The notes under the pieces are model-generated. The model had not been told where the DNA came from. It did no database searches and saw only the letters and a program-made list of their open reading frames with translations. Below, piece by piece: positions 31,802 to 42,701 of a stretch of DNA of 64,000 nt. The stretch lies in contig QWDQ01000005.1 in assembly GCA_003868215.1 (NCBI GenBank), forward strand, positions 248,001 through 312,000, in the 5' to 3' direction. Both the position numbers and the translations under genes were made by a program. This stretch comes from Pseudophaeomoniella oleicola (taxonomy: Eukaryota; Ascomycota; Eurotiomycetes; Phaeomoniellales; Phaeomoniellaceae). The number at the start of each line of letters is the position of its first letter. The first letter of the stretch is position 1.

Positions 31802-34800
31802 ATGGCTGCACCTAAGGAGATCTATAACGTTGAGTCTGATCTTACGCTGTCATCCGATGAGATCACTGCCCACAGCGTGCCCGACACATCTTTCTCTACG
31901 GACAATTATGATGACGATGATATCAATACACGGCCTCGAAAGAGAGTCAAACAGCAGACCCTGAATGTGCCTGCAAGGGTCTTCTTTTCTTCAGATAGCG
32001 AAAACGAAGGTGAGACGGCGTACAAGCAATTCCAATCACGAAAGTCGGATGCTCGAAAGAGAGCTGTCAAATCCACAAAGAGGGCCAAAGCCATTGCTCG
32101 AGAGGCTAGTCCGCATGGCAGTGTTCGTGGCGACAACCAGACAATGGTTGGGCGCATGAAACCGGCGAAGGCAAAGCCTCGTAGACGTGAACCTGTCTTC
32201 GGGGAAGGTAGCGAAGATGACCTTATGGAATGGACTATTCCAGAATACTTACAGAAGCGTCGCTCTGGTTTCGATGCTCGAGCAGAGAGGCTGAAATCCG
32301 CAGGTCTCAAGCTTCCTCCAACATTTGATGATATTGACTTCTCGGATGATGATCTCGAGCAACTACAAGAAAGGCCAGACTTTCCTTCATTAAAACCGTC
32401 CGCTCCTTACAAAGATATACAATTACCGTACTCACTGGGTTTGATACCGGCATCTGTAGCACAATGGCTGAGGGATTACCAAATTCAAGGTGTGGCTTTC
32501 CTCCACGAATTGTTCGTCTACCAGAAAGGAGGCATACTGGGCGATGACATGGGTCTCGGGAAGACTGTACAAGTTGCGGGCTTCTTGACTGCCGCATATG
32601 GTAAAACTGGTGATGAAAGAGACAACAAGCGAATGAGGAAGATGCGACGTGCAAATGACGATCGTTGGTACCCTCGTACTTTGATCATCTGTCCTGGATC
32701 ACTCATCGCCAACTGGCAATCTGAACTGAACAGGTGGGGCTGGTGGCATGTCTACAAGTATCATGGATCAGCTGCAGAGAAGGAAGCTGCCCTTGCCGCT
32801 GCCACGGCAGGTCGACTTGAGGTTATGATAACCACATATACCACATACAAGATCAACAAATCAGCAATCAATGTGATCCCGTGGGATTGCGTAGTGGCAG
32901 ATGAATGCCACATGATAAAAGAGCGGTACTCAGAGATAACACAATCGATGAACGAGGTCAATGCTCTCTGCAGGATTGGTCTCACCGGGACAGCGATCCA
33001 GAATAAGTATGAAGAGCTTTGGACCCTTTTAAATTGGACGAATCCAGGCAAGCTTGGCCCTATCACGGTCTGGAAGGCTAGTATCAGTGAACCGTTGAAG
33101 ATTGGTCAAAGCCATAACGCCACAGTATATCAACTTAGTAAGGCCAGAAAGGTCGCAAGGCAACTGGTTGAGAATCTGTTGCCTCAGTTCTTTCTACGGC
33201 GCATGAAATCCCTCATTGCTGATCAGCTTCCCAAGAAGTCAGACCGTGTCGTCTTCTGTCCGATGACTTCTACTCAAATTGACGCGTACGAGAATTTTGT
33301 CAACAGCGACATCGTACAAGCCATCAAACTCTCTTCTGAGCCGTGCGATTGTGGAGTCAAGGGGAAGAAACGTGGCTGGTGCTGTTATCAATTTGTCGAA
33401 GGTCCTAAAGGCGGACGCACCAAATGGCAAAACTATGTCTTCCCGGCCATCTTCAACCTACAGCGTCTGGCAAATCATGTCGCTCTTCTCATTCCGCAGG
33501 GTAATGACAAGCTTGATAAGCAAGACAAAGATCTAGAGATACTTCAGATCTGCCTCCCCGACCGCTGGAGACAGCTTTACCGCGAACGTGACAACATCAT
33601 CCATTACTCTGATCCTTCTTTCTGTGGTAAATGGCGTGTCCTCCAAAAGCTTCTGAAGTTCTGGCATGCAGCCGGCGATAAGGTATTAGTCTTCAGTCAT
33701 TCCGTACGACTCTTGAAGATGCTTCAGATGCTTTTCACCCACACAAGCTACAATGTGAGTTACCTAGATGGTTCAATGTCTCTCGAAGACCGAGCAAAGA
33801 CGGTGGACGAATTTAACAGCCACGATAATCAGTTCGTATTTCTAATCAGCACACGTGCAGGCGGTGTTGGACTCAACATCACTTCAGCCAACAAAGTTGT
33901 CGTGGTAGATCCAAACTGGAACCCATCTCACGACCTGCAAGCGCAAGACCGTGCATACCGCATCGGTCAGACTCGAGATGTAGAAGTATTCCGCCTTGTA
34001 TCTGCCGGCACCATCGAAGAGATCGTGTATGCCAGACAGATATACAAACAACAACAAGCTAATATTGGTTATAACGCCAGTTCGGAACGCCGATATTTCC
34101 AAGGCGTTCAAGAGCGAACAGATATGAAAGGGGAGATATTTGGTTTACAGAACCTTTTTGATCTACGGAAAGAAGGAACAGTGATCCTGAAAGACATTGT
34201 CAACAAAACGAACGTCGCCGAAAGCAGAGCAGGTGTCAGTGTTGCTGATTTTGGAATGTGTGATGTGTCGAAGGCTGGGGATGGTGGGAACATAGATGGT
34301 TCAGATGGTGATGAGGAGGTTCTTGCTATCAAATCTGAAGGTGAAGATACCGCAATATCCCAATTGGCTGCCATGATCACCTCTCAAGAAGGGGATTATA
34401 TCTCAGACAGAAAGCCCAAATCTAAAGCTGCAGTACCTCAAAGCAACATCAACATCTCGAGCACGGGCGTCAAAGGCCTCCCGGGAAACAAGGCTTCGGT
34501 CTCTGACAAGAAGAGGCATGACCCAGTTCAAGCAATCCTTTCTGCCGCTGGTGTTCAATACACCCACGAGAATAGTGAAGTGATAGGTACATCCAAAGTC
34601 GAAGCACGGATATCAAAACAAGCAGAAGAAGCGTCTGCAGTGGGCGGCGATCGTAAAATATTTATCGAAGAAACGGAAACTCAACGAGAAATCCTCGATC
34701 GTGCGACACGCACACACGGGGAGGATGGCGTGGAGGGTATCAGATACAGACATCATCCACCAGAGGTCGTAATGAGAAGGCAATTCTGCGAGATGGCGAG

Positions 34801-35197
34801 ATGGGCTGGGTGTGAGTCACCGGTGGAGTTTGGGCTCATCGTTGAAGGATGGACGCAGGAGGAGCGGAGAGATTGCTTGGATCGCTTCTATGCTTGGAGA
34901 GTAAAAGCCTTGAAGATAGACAGAGGCAACAGGATTGAGGAAGGGAAAGAGAGAGAGCAGACCGATCGGCGAGATGAGGCAGCAGGGAAGAGTTACACTG
35001 AACAAAAGAAGCACAATCATGACCATGCTGATATCGGCATTGACGGAGAACGCTCACCCATCAGACAACACGAATCACTACCCGAGACGCCTCCACGAGT
35101 AGCAGACCTTGAATCAACACCCGATCACGATTCACACGACTTTACCATCAAAACCGAAGAATATGATTTGGCGGTGAGTGATGATGATGCTCTTTAG
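31802..35197 (+). CDS. Snf2-family ATPase of the ERCC6L2 type
   Basis: This intronless gene encodes 1131 residues. After a disordered basic N-terminus, the Snf2 core starts near 222 (LRDYQIQGVAFLHE). Walker A is DDMGLGKT (about 248-255), the Walker B box is DECH (about 367-370), and motif III reads GLTGTAIQN. The helicase C half contains FSHSVRLLKML, ISTRAGGVGLNITSANKVVV and the motif VI AYRIGQTRDVEVFRL near 716. The C-terminus has a HEBO-like region (about 915-1025: GVQYTHENSEVIGTSKVEAR, later FCEMARWAGCESPVEFG), the mark of the ERCC6L2 (RAD26-like) group, which acts in double-strand-break end joining and transcription-linked repair in animals. A cysteine-rich insert (CDCGVKGKKRGWCCYQFVEG) sits in the middle of the core and could bind metal. 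The assignment to ERCC6L2 rather than Rad26/CSB rests on the HEBO-like region. Confidence 0.9.
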   Translation: MAAPKEIYNVESDLTLSSDEITAHSVPDTSFSTDNYDDDDINTRPRKRVKQQTLNVPARVFFSSDSENEGETAYKQFQSRKSDARKRAVKSTKRAKAIAREASPHGSVRGDNQTMVGRMKPAKAKPRRREPVFGEGSEDDLMEWTIPEYLQKRRSGFDARAERLKSAGLKLPPTFDDIDFSDDDLEQLQERPDFPSLKPSAPYKDIQLPYSLGLIPASVAQWLRDYQIQGVAFLHELFVYQKGGILGDDMGLGKTVQVAGFLTAAYGKTGDERDNKRMRKMRRANDDRWYPRTLIICPGSLIANWQSELNRWGWWHVYKYHGSAAEKEAALAAATAGRLEVMITTYTTYKINKSAINVIPWDCVVADECHMIKERYSEITQSMNEVNALCRIGLTGTAIQNKYEELWTLLNWTNPGKLGPITVWKASISEPLKIGQSHNATVYQLSKARKVARQLVENLLPQFFLRRMKSLIADQLPKKSDRVVFCPMTSTQIDAYENFVNSDIVQAIKLSSEPCDCGVKGKKRGWCCYQFVEGPKGGRTKWQNYVFPAIFNLQRLANHVALLIPQGNDKLDKQDKDLEILQICLPDRWRQLYRERDNIIHYSDPSFCGKWRVLQKLLKFWHAAGDKVLVFSHSVRLLKMLQMLFTHTSYNVSYLDGSMSLEDRAKTVDEFNSHDNQFVFLISTRAGGVGLNITSANKVVVVDPNWNPSHDLQAQDRAYRIGQTRDVEVFRLVSAGTIEEIVYARQIYKQQQANIGYNASSERRYFQGVQERTDMKGEIFGLQNLFDLRKEGTVILKDIVNKTNVAESRAGVSVADFGMCDVSKAGDGGNIDGSDGDEEVLAIKSEGEDTAISQLAAMITSQEGDYISDRKPKSKAAVPQSNINISSTGVKGLPGNKASVSDKKRHDPVQAILSAAGVQYTHENSEVIGTSKVEARISKQAEEASAVGGDRKIFIEETETQREILDRATRTHGEDGVEGIRYRHHPPEVVMRRQFCEMARWAGCESPVEFGLIVEGWTQEERRDCLDRFYAWRVKALKIDRGNRIEEGKEREQTDRRDEAAGKSYTEQKKHNHDHADIGIDGERSPIRQHESLPETPPRVADLESTPDHDSHDFTIKTEEYDLAVSDDDAL

Positions 35198-37606
35198 AGT
35201 GTTCGTATGCGAAGGCCACCCCCGTCCAGGCTATCCGTGTTCATGCATGGATCGACTTGGGCGGTCATCGAGACGCACCTTTCCATTTGGATGGATGATA
35301 CGCCGCTTTGAGGCAAGATCAGCAAACATGCCAAACCAGGGTACCTATGGTGGTAAGCCATGTTAGTGTCTCCGAAGGAAGACAATGGATGGATACGAGA
35401 TTCTACGAAGGGAAAGAAATCGCAATTTATGATTTCCTGAGACGGGACGGGATGCAAGATCAATAGGACAAGACTGGGCTAGATTGGCAGATTAGTTGAA
35501 ATTGGTCCAGGGAAACTGAAATGATTAGACGGGATTAAGTATCGTCAACACATACCATGCACTTCAGCCGTCAGTGCATGGACTGGAGGTATACGCTCTG
35601 CGCGTTAAAGCTGGTTGCCGTGGAGAGCCTCTTCACGGATGCCGCTATATCCCGTGACAGGACCACTCGTTTTCGTACATGGTTGGTCTAAATCGACGGT
35701 CGAGCTTAGCTCTAGAGATATGTCGTACTATGATAGGTGCTGTGGGAAAGATGTTTGATCGCTGAGAGAAAATGCCTACTTGTGAGATACTGAACAGACG
35801 TAGTGGTGGGCCGAGTCGACGGTCCATGTCCCGTGCTGTTGACAAGCCTTAAGATAATCCGCAGACATGCATCGTGTTGGCATTGATCTCATGAGAGCTC
35901 GGGCCAGCGTCAAGCCTGAACATTGTACCTGAGGCCAGAAGAGCGGGAAGATACAGTAAAGTTCCGTAGCAGAGATTAGCTCAGCGTTGGTCAATGTTTA
36001 GCAGTTGAGAAAAGGTCTCGTATCAGCACAATTGACGCGGGACAAAGCGGATGCTCCTGTCGAGCTTGGGCGCGTTATATCAATAGCGTCTGTCAGGCAA
36101 GCCGTTTATTGATGACCGAAAGCTTCGAAAATGTGAAAAGGTCAGCGAATCATTTGTTCTCTGGCATACAAAACAGCAGACAGATACAGTAAAGATCAGA
36201 GGTAGGCAGGTAGGGACGAGGAAGATAATGCTCTGAATTCTTAGTGAAACACCATGTATTCGCTTCGTGAATGATCTTCAAGCGAGAAGCAGCGACATCA
36301 AGATGGTGGAAGCGGAAGGCGGGGAAGTGTGATGTGTAGGGAAAAGGAACAACGATCATGATCATCCATCAATGGAGCTTAGCTACCGTGACTGTTCTTC
36401 GGGTCAAGCCCCTTGCTTTGCGAACTAGTCAATACAATACGATAGTCCCTCGGGACCCGCTAAGACAATAGTCTGCATCTCGGATACGAGCACCTGAGAC
36501 AGGAAACAATGATGTCGATAAGATAGATCTCAGGTGCTTAGAAGAGACGAACTCGTGTGGAAAGATGATTGATCCACTGGTGAGATGCCCGTCAACTAAT
36601 GGCGAACTGGCTATTCAGATCATTCCGGAGCTGACATGTTGTCGCTTCAGATGATGTGGCTAGAGAGGAGGAGCAGCTGAGCAGCTGATAAATGAAGAAG
36701 AAGCACTGCTAATGAAGAGAGGCGAAAATGGGTTGGCGGCGGTGGCAGTGAAATCTGAGAAGAGGCACAGTCAATACGACAGTACGTGGTATTACAGCAG
36801 GTATAGGTAGGGCAGAGGTAGGATGACTAACAACGGTGGTAATAACCTTACCTAATGTAGCCTACCTTTTTACCTCTTCGGGGTTCTACATCCTTCCAAA
36901 TACGAAAGAAAACCCTGCGTCTTGTTAAAAATAGAGAGCACAGGTCGCATAGGTACAGTACTTTGTTACTGTAACTCTGGTGTTACATCAGGAAGAGTGA
37001 ATCACCGATACCAGCCCTGTGAGATTATTCGTTTGACGGCCAACTCACACAGTATGGCCAATCACTTTGCATCCTTCACTTGCCGGCTACCACCATGTGC
37101 GGCCTTCGTATTACCCAAACTCGTGGTTTCCATACAACCGCACCTCGTGTTCCGTCTTAGATCTACTGCTCATGTCAATCCCGTGTTGAGTGGACTCTGT
37201 GTGCTTACTTGCGCTTGTACAGGAAACTACTTACCTGATGGGATCACACTAGGATGGTTGCCCCGAAGACTTTTGAGCAGCTTTCCACTTGGTAATGCGG
37301 ATTCTCGCACATCATCATCACAGCCTAAGGTCGCACGCCGACCTAGCATGGCCGCCTACCGTCAGGCCAGCCAGGCGTGGCATGTCTATTCCGCATGTTT
37401 AATTTCGTGCGAGGCAAGATGAGCTTGATATAAAGGAGTATCTGCTCGCTCCCCCAGTGGGCTTGTTCTCTTCCCCCCCCTCTCATAACAACAAACACAA
37501 TATAGTCCATTCGCTTGGTTGAGAAAGTGTCCGCTTCAGTCACTCGCTCTTCATACTTTGACCATTTTGCACCTAACATAGCATATTTCTCGAAATTACT
37601 TTCATC
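35198..37606. other. Intergenic, 2.4 kb, no gene supported
   Basis: No frame above 166 codons (36922-37422, plus) occurs, and none looks like a protein. ACCTTACCTA-type units lie near 36846-36872. The last 200 bases are the promoter of the secreted Ser/Thr-rich gene, with a TATAAA at 37429 and a C-run near 37477. Confidence 0.5.
37429..37434 (+). promoter_or_regulatory. TATA box for the secreted Ser/Thr-rich gene
   Basis: TATAAA within GATATAAAGG lies 178 nt upstream of the ATG at 37607. A pyrimidine-rich stretch (TTCCCCCCCC region near 37472) follows it, a usual arrangement for strongly expressed fungal genes. Confidence 0.5.
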
Positions 37607-38374
37607 ATGCGCGCTTCCCTAGCTCTTCTCGTCGCTACCTTGGCGAGCTCATCGATGGCCATGCCATGGGGAGTTGAACTCAAAGGCACCGGCCCTACTG
37701 CTCCTATGTCTGGCCCTACCGCGGGTCCTACGGGGACCGCAGCCCCTCCTCCACCGGCCATGAACACTACCATGACCTTGACATCAACAGCAACAGCGGT
37801 ACCTGGGAAGACAACTGTCTACTCGACGACGGAAACCATTAGCAAAACCACGTTCATACCTACGTCAACCCCGATGTCCCTCGCAGGTGGGACGACCAAG
37901 TACTCCACATGGTTACTCTCGTCCGTCTACACTACCACAACCTGCTACCCAGTCACTGCCGTTGAGCCATATCCGACCACCATGCCAGCACCAGTGACGA
38001 TGATGATGACGACCACGCTTCCAGCACCACCAGCTGTCACATCATGCCCAGTAACATCTGTCATGGTCACCGTCACGACCACGGTCCTTCCACCGGGAGC
38101 GAGCATCTACTATCCTGGGACTGCTGCTCCTTATGGCTGCGATAAATGTCAAACCATCACCTACACAGATATGTACAGCTCGGTCACCAGCATTGTCATC
38201 CCTGCACCCACCTCTGAGCCAGGTATGCCAGCGTCATCAATGACGATGACATCTGCCACCCCACCTTATGGCACTGGCAGCAGCTCGATGCCACAAGGTA
38301 CCGGCACTGGCTTATCTATCCCACCGAAGAGTCCTTATTCGACTGGAAAGTACCCTAAGCCCACGGGCTGGTAA
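37607..38374 (+). CDS. Secreted Ser/Thr/Pro-rich cell-surface protein
   Basis: This intronless gene encodes 255 residues. Residues 1-18 form a signal peptide (MRASLALLVATLASSSMA). The rest is low-complexity Thr/Ser/Pro/Met-rich sequence suited to heavy O-glycosylation, with repeated TTTxxxP and VTVTTTVLPPG segments. Four widely spaced cysteines occur, in TTCYPVT, TSCPVTS and YGCDKCQT. The C-terminus (SPYSTGKYPKPTGW) is hydrophilic, so there is no GPI-anchor signal. Such proteins are usually cell-wall or extracellular matrix components. No named family is recognised, though the spaced TTxxCYPV/TSCPVTS cysteines are reminiscent of fungal wall mucin-like proteins. A TATA box lies 178 nt upstream. 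Confidence 0.82.
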   Translation: MRASLALLVATLASSSMAMPWGVELKGTGPTAPMSGPTAGPTGTAAPPPPAMNTTMTLTSTATAVPGKTTVYSTTETISKTTFIPTSTPMSLAGGTTKYSTWLLSSVYTTTTCYPVTAVEPYPTTMPAPVTMMMTTTLPAPPAVTSCPVTSVMVTVTTTVLPPGASIYYPGTAAPYGCDKCQTITYTDMYSSVTSIVIPAPTSEPGMPASSMTMTSATPPYGTGSSSMPQGTGTGLSIPPKSPYSTGKYPKPTGW

Positions 38375-39373
38375 TGACTCACTGAAGAAGGACACATCCT
38401 TCTACATTCTCCTTTGGTTCACGGATACTCTGATTTAATGGAGGGTCATCATTCGGGAACGCTCCTTGTTGTAGATAGCGACTGGCGTTACGGTGGTTGA
38501 AAATTCCTTCTCGTTTTGAGGCCGGGTTGATAACAGCATATACTTAATTATGTACTGAACATGTACCCGAGTGTGATCGACACTCCTTATGCATATATAT
38601 ATAGATACACGTATGCCATTTGAAGATTGCTTTCAGCTGTGCTGAAATTATATATATCCATGCACATAGCTCACATGCATATATATCTTCTCTAATCAAT
38701 ACTTTATTAATGAACCTTTTTTTCCTTCACCTTCTGACAGCACTCGGACTGCTTCCGCCTAAGATGTGATCTGAGATACGACCACCCGGAATACATTCCA
38801 TTTCATTCCGCTATTGATACTACGGTACAACGGAGTACCAAACCACGGAAAAATCCCCAAGATTCCAGCGGACGCCTCCGTCCGTTCATTGAATTCTCTT
38901 CCGCCCGGATCTATGACTGGTTGTACTACGTAGTATTGTTATTATTACTTTCCCCTCACTGACCAATGAATATTTGATTCTCCACGCTTGACTACACTTT
39001 GCCATCCTTGACCTTCCCATATTATGAACATGTGGGAATTGACGAGTGTTGGATCTTTATCTTTATCTTTTTCTTTTTCTTGCTTCGTGAAAAACTCTTC
39101 CCTGTCATTCCAACATAGAGTTCTTTCGAGATGAGCATCATCGCTTGACTCATTCTGCACATATAAACACCCGGATCGCTGGTTTGTCGAGGGCATTGAG
39201 GAGCGAACGCATTTCCGTGTTTCAATTATTCATATCGATTTCAGACTTGGCAAAGAATACTCCGAGAGAAATTATCCCAACCGCTGATAATAACTGAGAG
39301 AGAAGGGGAAAGATAAGCAGCAGATACGGTTGCATACCAAGCTTTTTATCTTCACCAACCAAGAAATCGTTCC
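38375..39373. other. Intergenic, no gene supported
   Basis: This 1-kb gap lies between two plus-strand genes. It holds an AT-rich 3' part with TATATATA runs near 38593-38690 and one TACTACGGTA copy at 38818-38827. Minus frames of 67-83 codons at 38945-39225 lack protein character. Confidence 0.5.
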
Positions 39374-41158
39374 ATGAATCCTACAGGTCAAGGGAACAAC
39401 ATTAACGGAACTCCCTCGGTTGCTGACCGAGACGCAAGCCGACTCGAATCTGACAGTTCAGAACATCACGCAGACGAAGGTGCTCGTCCTCAGGTCCCGG
39501 ACATACTGACCGATCCTGAGAAGCAATGGAGTGCGAACAATGCTTCGTCTTCCCCGCCTGCCGTAGCAATACATGAGGAGAAGCAACATGGCTACAACCT
39601 GGAAGATGACAGCTCGATTTCTAGTTCACCTGTCAAAGACGCAGAGCTTAACAGGCCTGCCGAACCCTCAGTGCCTCTCCGCCGCCTGCAGACTACACGC
39701 AGTATAGCCGCTGCTCCGTTCGCCAGCGCTTGGACTCCCGAGCCTGCCCAAGTGCCGTCAAGGCAGACCCCCAGACGAGTTTCTACCTCTGCGTCTCGGA
39801 CACGCTCTACATCTACCACCTCCACGCTTCCTCGCGACCGGCTCGAAGTGGAAGCAGATGCTGATTTGAACCATGACCCAGTCTCTCGGATCTCGACCGA
39901 CGCCTATGGAAATACCTACCCAGAAGGTGGCCGCGAAGCCTACCTCTGTGTCCTCGGCTCGTTCTCTGGCCTCATTGCCTCCATAGGGATAATGAACACC
40001 GTCGGCACTTACCAAGCTTACCTGTCCACAAATCAACTCCGCAGCTCAAGCGAAGGCTCTATCGGTTGGATCTTTGGCGTTTACTCATTTCTCAGCTTCT
40101 TCTGCGGTATCCAAATCGGTCCCATATTCGACGCCTATGGACCCCGGCAGCTCATCTTTCTCGGCAGCGTCTTCCTCATGGTTTTTCAACTCGTCTTCGC
40201 TCAATGCCGCGTATATTGGCATTTCATGCTCGCCTTTGGCGTGTGCGGTGGTATTGGCACCTCCCTCATCTTCACGCCAGCCATCAGCGCGATCGGACAT
40301 TGGTTCTTCCGAAAACGGGGCCAGTTTGTCGGCCTCGCTGCGGCTGGTGGTTCTATCGGTGGGGTCATCTTCCCCTTGGCCTTCCAATCTCTGGAGCCGC
40401 GCATTGGCTTCGCCTGGACCTGCCGCGTCTTTGCGCTTATCAACCTCTTTCTTCTCGCCCTTGCTAATCTCTTCATCCGCTCCCGTCTTCCCCGTTCTCC
40501 CCGCATCAGTATTCGAGACATCCTCCCGGACATCACCATCTTCCGCACCAATCTGACCTTCACCTACACAACGCTCGGCGTTTTCTTCACCGAATGGGCA
40601 CTCTTCATTCCCCTCTCTTACGTGACAAGCTACAGTCTCGCCCACTCGATCTCCTCTCATCTCTCCTACCAACTCCTCGCCGTCCTCAGCGCCGCCTCCA
40701 GCATCGGCCGCTACTTCCCCGGCCTCATCGCCGACCGCATCGGTCGCTTCAACGCCCTCGTCATCACCATCGCGCTCTGTGCCATCTTCACGTTGGCTCT
40801 CTGGCTACCCGCCAACGGCTCGCTCGCCCTGATCATCGTCTACTTGGTCCTGTTCGGCATCAGCAGCGGCACCGGCATCAGTCTGACACCCGTCTGCATC
40901 GGGCAGTTGTGCAAGACTGAGGATCTGGGCCGCTACTACGCCACGTGTTACACGGTCGCAAGCTTCGCGACGTTGACGGGCGTGCCGATCGCGGGGAGCA
41001 TCATCGGCACTGGCGGTGATGGTGGAGCCAACGGTAACGGCCAGGGAAACTGGTTAGGCCTGATCCTGTTCACGGGTTGTAGTTACGTCGTTGCACTTGC
41101 TTGTTTCGTCACGGCGCGGGTCCGTGGTGTCGGGTGGTCGTTGAACAAGAGGTGGTAG
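39374..41158 (+). CDS. MFS monocarboxylate-type transporter (MCT/Mch family)
   Basis: This intronless gene encodes 594 residues. The first 185 are cytosolic, disordered and Ser/Thr/Arg-rich. The signature YPEGGREAYLCVLGSFSGLI leads into transmembrane helix 1, and twelve helices follow up to about residue 590. Helix 1-2 carries GIMNTVGTYQAYLSTNQL; the helix 4-5 stretch is FFRKRGQFVGLAAAGGSIGG, typical of the SLC16-like fungal monocarboxylate permeases (Mch). These proteins sit in the plasma or vacuolar membrane. Substrates of the fungal members are mostly unknown (monocarboxylates, riboflavin or others), so none is assigned. GC content rises in the second half relative to the flanks. Confidence 0.9.
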   Translation: MNPTGQGNNINGTPSVADRDASRLESDSSEHHADEGARPQVPDILTDPEKQWSANNASSSPPAVAIHEEKQHGYNLEDDSSISSSPVKDAELNRPAEPSVPLRRLQTTRSIAAAPFASAWTPEPAQVPSRQTPRRVSTSASRTRSTSTTSTLPRDRLEVEADADLNHDPVSRISTDAYGNTYPEGGREAYLCVLGSFSGLIASIGIMNTVGTYQAYLSTNQLRSSSEGSIGWIFGVYSFLSFFCGIQIGPIFDAYGPRQLIFLGSVFLMVFQLVFAQCRVYWHFMLAFGVCGGIGTSLIFTPAISAIGHWFFRKRGQFVGLAAAGGSIGGVIFPLAFQSLEPRIGFAWTCRVFALINLFLLALANLFIRSRLPRSPRISIRDILPDITIFRTNLTFTYTTLGVFFTEWALFIPLSYVTSYSLAHSISSHLSYQLLAVLSAASSIGRYFPGLIADRIGRFNALVITIALCAIFTLALWLPANGSLALIIVYLVLFGISSGTGISLTPVCIGQLCKTEDLGRYYATCYTVASFATLTGVPIAGSIIGTGGDGGANGNGQGNWLGLILFTGCSYVVALACFVTARVRGVGWSLNKRW

Positions 41159-41274
41159 TGGTAGATCAACATAGGTAGTCAACGAAGAGGTTTTCATCAT
41201 GATCTTGTATTCCTATATTTATGCCCTAGCTACTTTCTTCGCCCCCCCTCCTTTCCTCTATCTATAACCTATCT

Positions 41275-41327
41275 ACATACATACATACATATCCATCTAA
41301 CCGCTCCCATCCCATCCCATCCCATCC
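41275..41327. repeat. (ACAT)n and (CCCAT)n microsatellites
   Basis: Four copies of ACAT from about 41275 are followed, after a short spacer, by about four copies of CCCAT at 41306-41327. They sit in the 3' flank of the MFS gene. Confidence 0.9.
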
Positions 41328-42251
41328 ACATCAGTACGTACCATAGCCCCCAACCTAGGCCTACCAACCAACAACATGCTAGCAAGCGTGCCGGCAACAC
41401 ATCAGTCACGTATTCACAAGCTGTTATTACGACACTAGGGACAGTATAGTTACCTATGTTAACAGCGTTGTCAACATGTATGTATGGATGTGTTCCATCT
41501 CTCACTAATAAATGACGTGACATGTGCCGGCACGCTTGTTCGCTTACTTGTTCGCTTGCTAGCAGCATTGTTGATAATCTACAAGTTAGGGTGGGATTCT
41601 CTAAGGACATGTTGCATCTTCGAGCGGGCATGGGTGCAGGTTTGGCGGGGCGGGTGTGGCGTCGTGGCGTCCAAGGTTGGGTAGGGAACACAGGCAGGCA
41701 GGCTTGCGTGCAGGCTTGCTCTCTTGCAGGTGGGCTTACCGTTGCTGTACTGCCGTAGGTACATAGGTAGAACTCGGATTATCCATATGTCCATCTTCTC
41801 TCCCCCATCGTCCCGCGTACTCACTGTGGAAAGCGTTTCATGTCATATCGTGTCAAGCCAGAGCGACTCAGCTAGATGATGAGGTACCTGGGTAAGTAGG
41901 TGGGTAGGCAAATGCTGATGGGAAGATGCAAACCTTTGGATTTATTTGGTGGGTTGGTCGTGATTGGAGGCTGCAGGTCCTAATGGATCATCTCGCATCT
42001 GCTGTATTCCTCCATATATTAGCGTGTGGAACAATGGACAGCCTTCACCAGGTCGCAAGTTTGGCGAAACGTCTCGGTCTGTGATTACCATGTAGAATCC
42101 TGGCCGGCGCGATCCATGTTGTGGGGTGTCCTGATCTCCGTCACGGGGGATAGGTGACATTGTTGGGTATTTCCCTCCCACACCCGCGCGGACCTTGCCC
42201 GGGCGTCCAATAGGATATGATAGAAAAAGGGACGTACAATTCCACAATCCT

Positions 42252-42331
42252 TAGCGTTGACACTGTTTGACGCTTTTTAGCGTGATTGAACACTAGCGTT
42301 GACGCTCTCTGACGCTTTTATCATGATTTCG
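42252..42331. repeat. Two-copy tandem repeat, about 42-bp period
   Basis: TAGCGTTGAC, then TGACGCTTTT, then ATGATT-like ends occur twice in succession (starting at 42252 and 42294), diverged at several positions. Each unit contains the inverted pair AGCGT/ACGCT and could form a hairpin. Confidence 0.75.
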
Positions 42332-42360
42332 TTTCAATCTTCATCGTCAGAAGGCAACTA

Positions 42361-42494
42361 TGCATCCAATATCCTGGCCACTATGGATGTCGAGGACGGG
42401 AAACCTTGGAGTGACCGACTCTTAAAGATCTTTCTGGCCACCATAGAAGTACATGGAGGGGGAACCCCGGAGTGACCGACTCTTAATGGATGCA
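42361..42494. repeat. Two-copy 60-bp tandem repeat framed by an 8-bp inverted repeat
   Basis: Copy 1 (42374-42433) and copy 2 (42434-42492) both begin CTGGCCAC and both contain GAGTGACCGACTCTTAA near the end; the middle part has diverged. The block is framed by TGCATCCA at 42361-42368 and its reverse complement TGGATGCA at 42487-42494. No coding potential is seen. Confidence 0.8.
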
Positions 42495-42701
42495 TGCTTC
42501 TGCTCGCCCTCTTGCTCCTGTTGATTCTCTTTCTTCTCTTCCTTCTCCTTCGTCCTCCTTCGTCCTCTTCATCTGCTCACTTCTCTTTGGTCTTTCTCCG
42601 GAGTCCTCGAGTCTCTTCATATGTCGTGACTTCTTTTCCCTTTATGCTTACAGGCCTTACTGGATTTCCCTCCAGATAGTGCTAGCTAACAGCATCTCAT
42701 C

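Noticed and set aside
40085-40672. 195-codon minus frame of highly charged composition
   Set aside because: It is the antisense shadow of transmembrane-helix codons in the MFS transporter.
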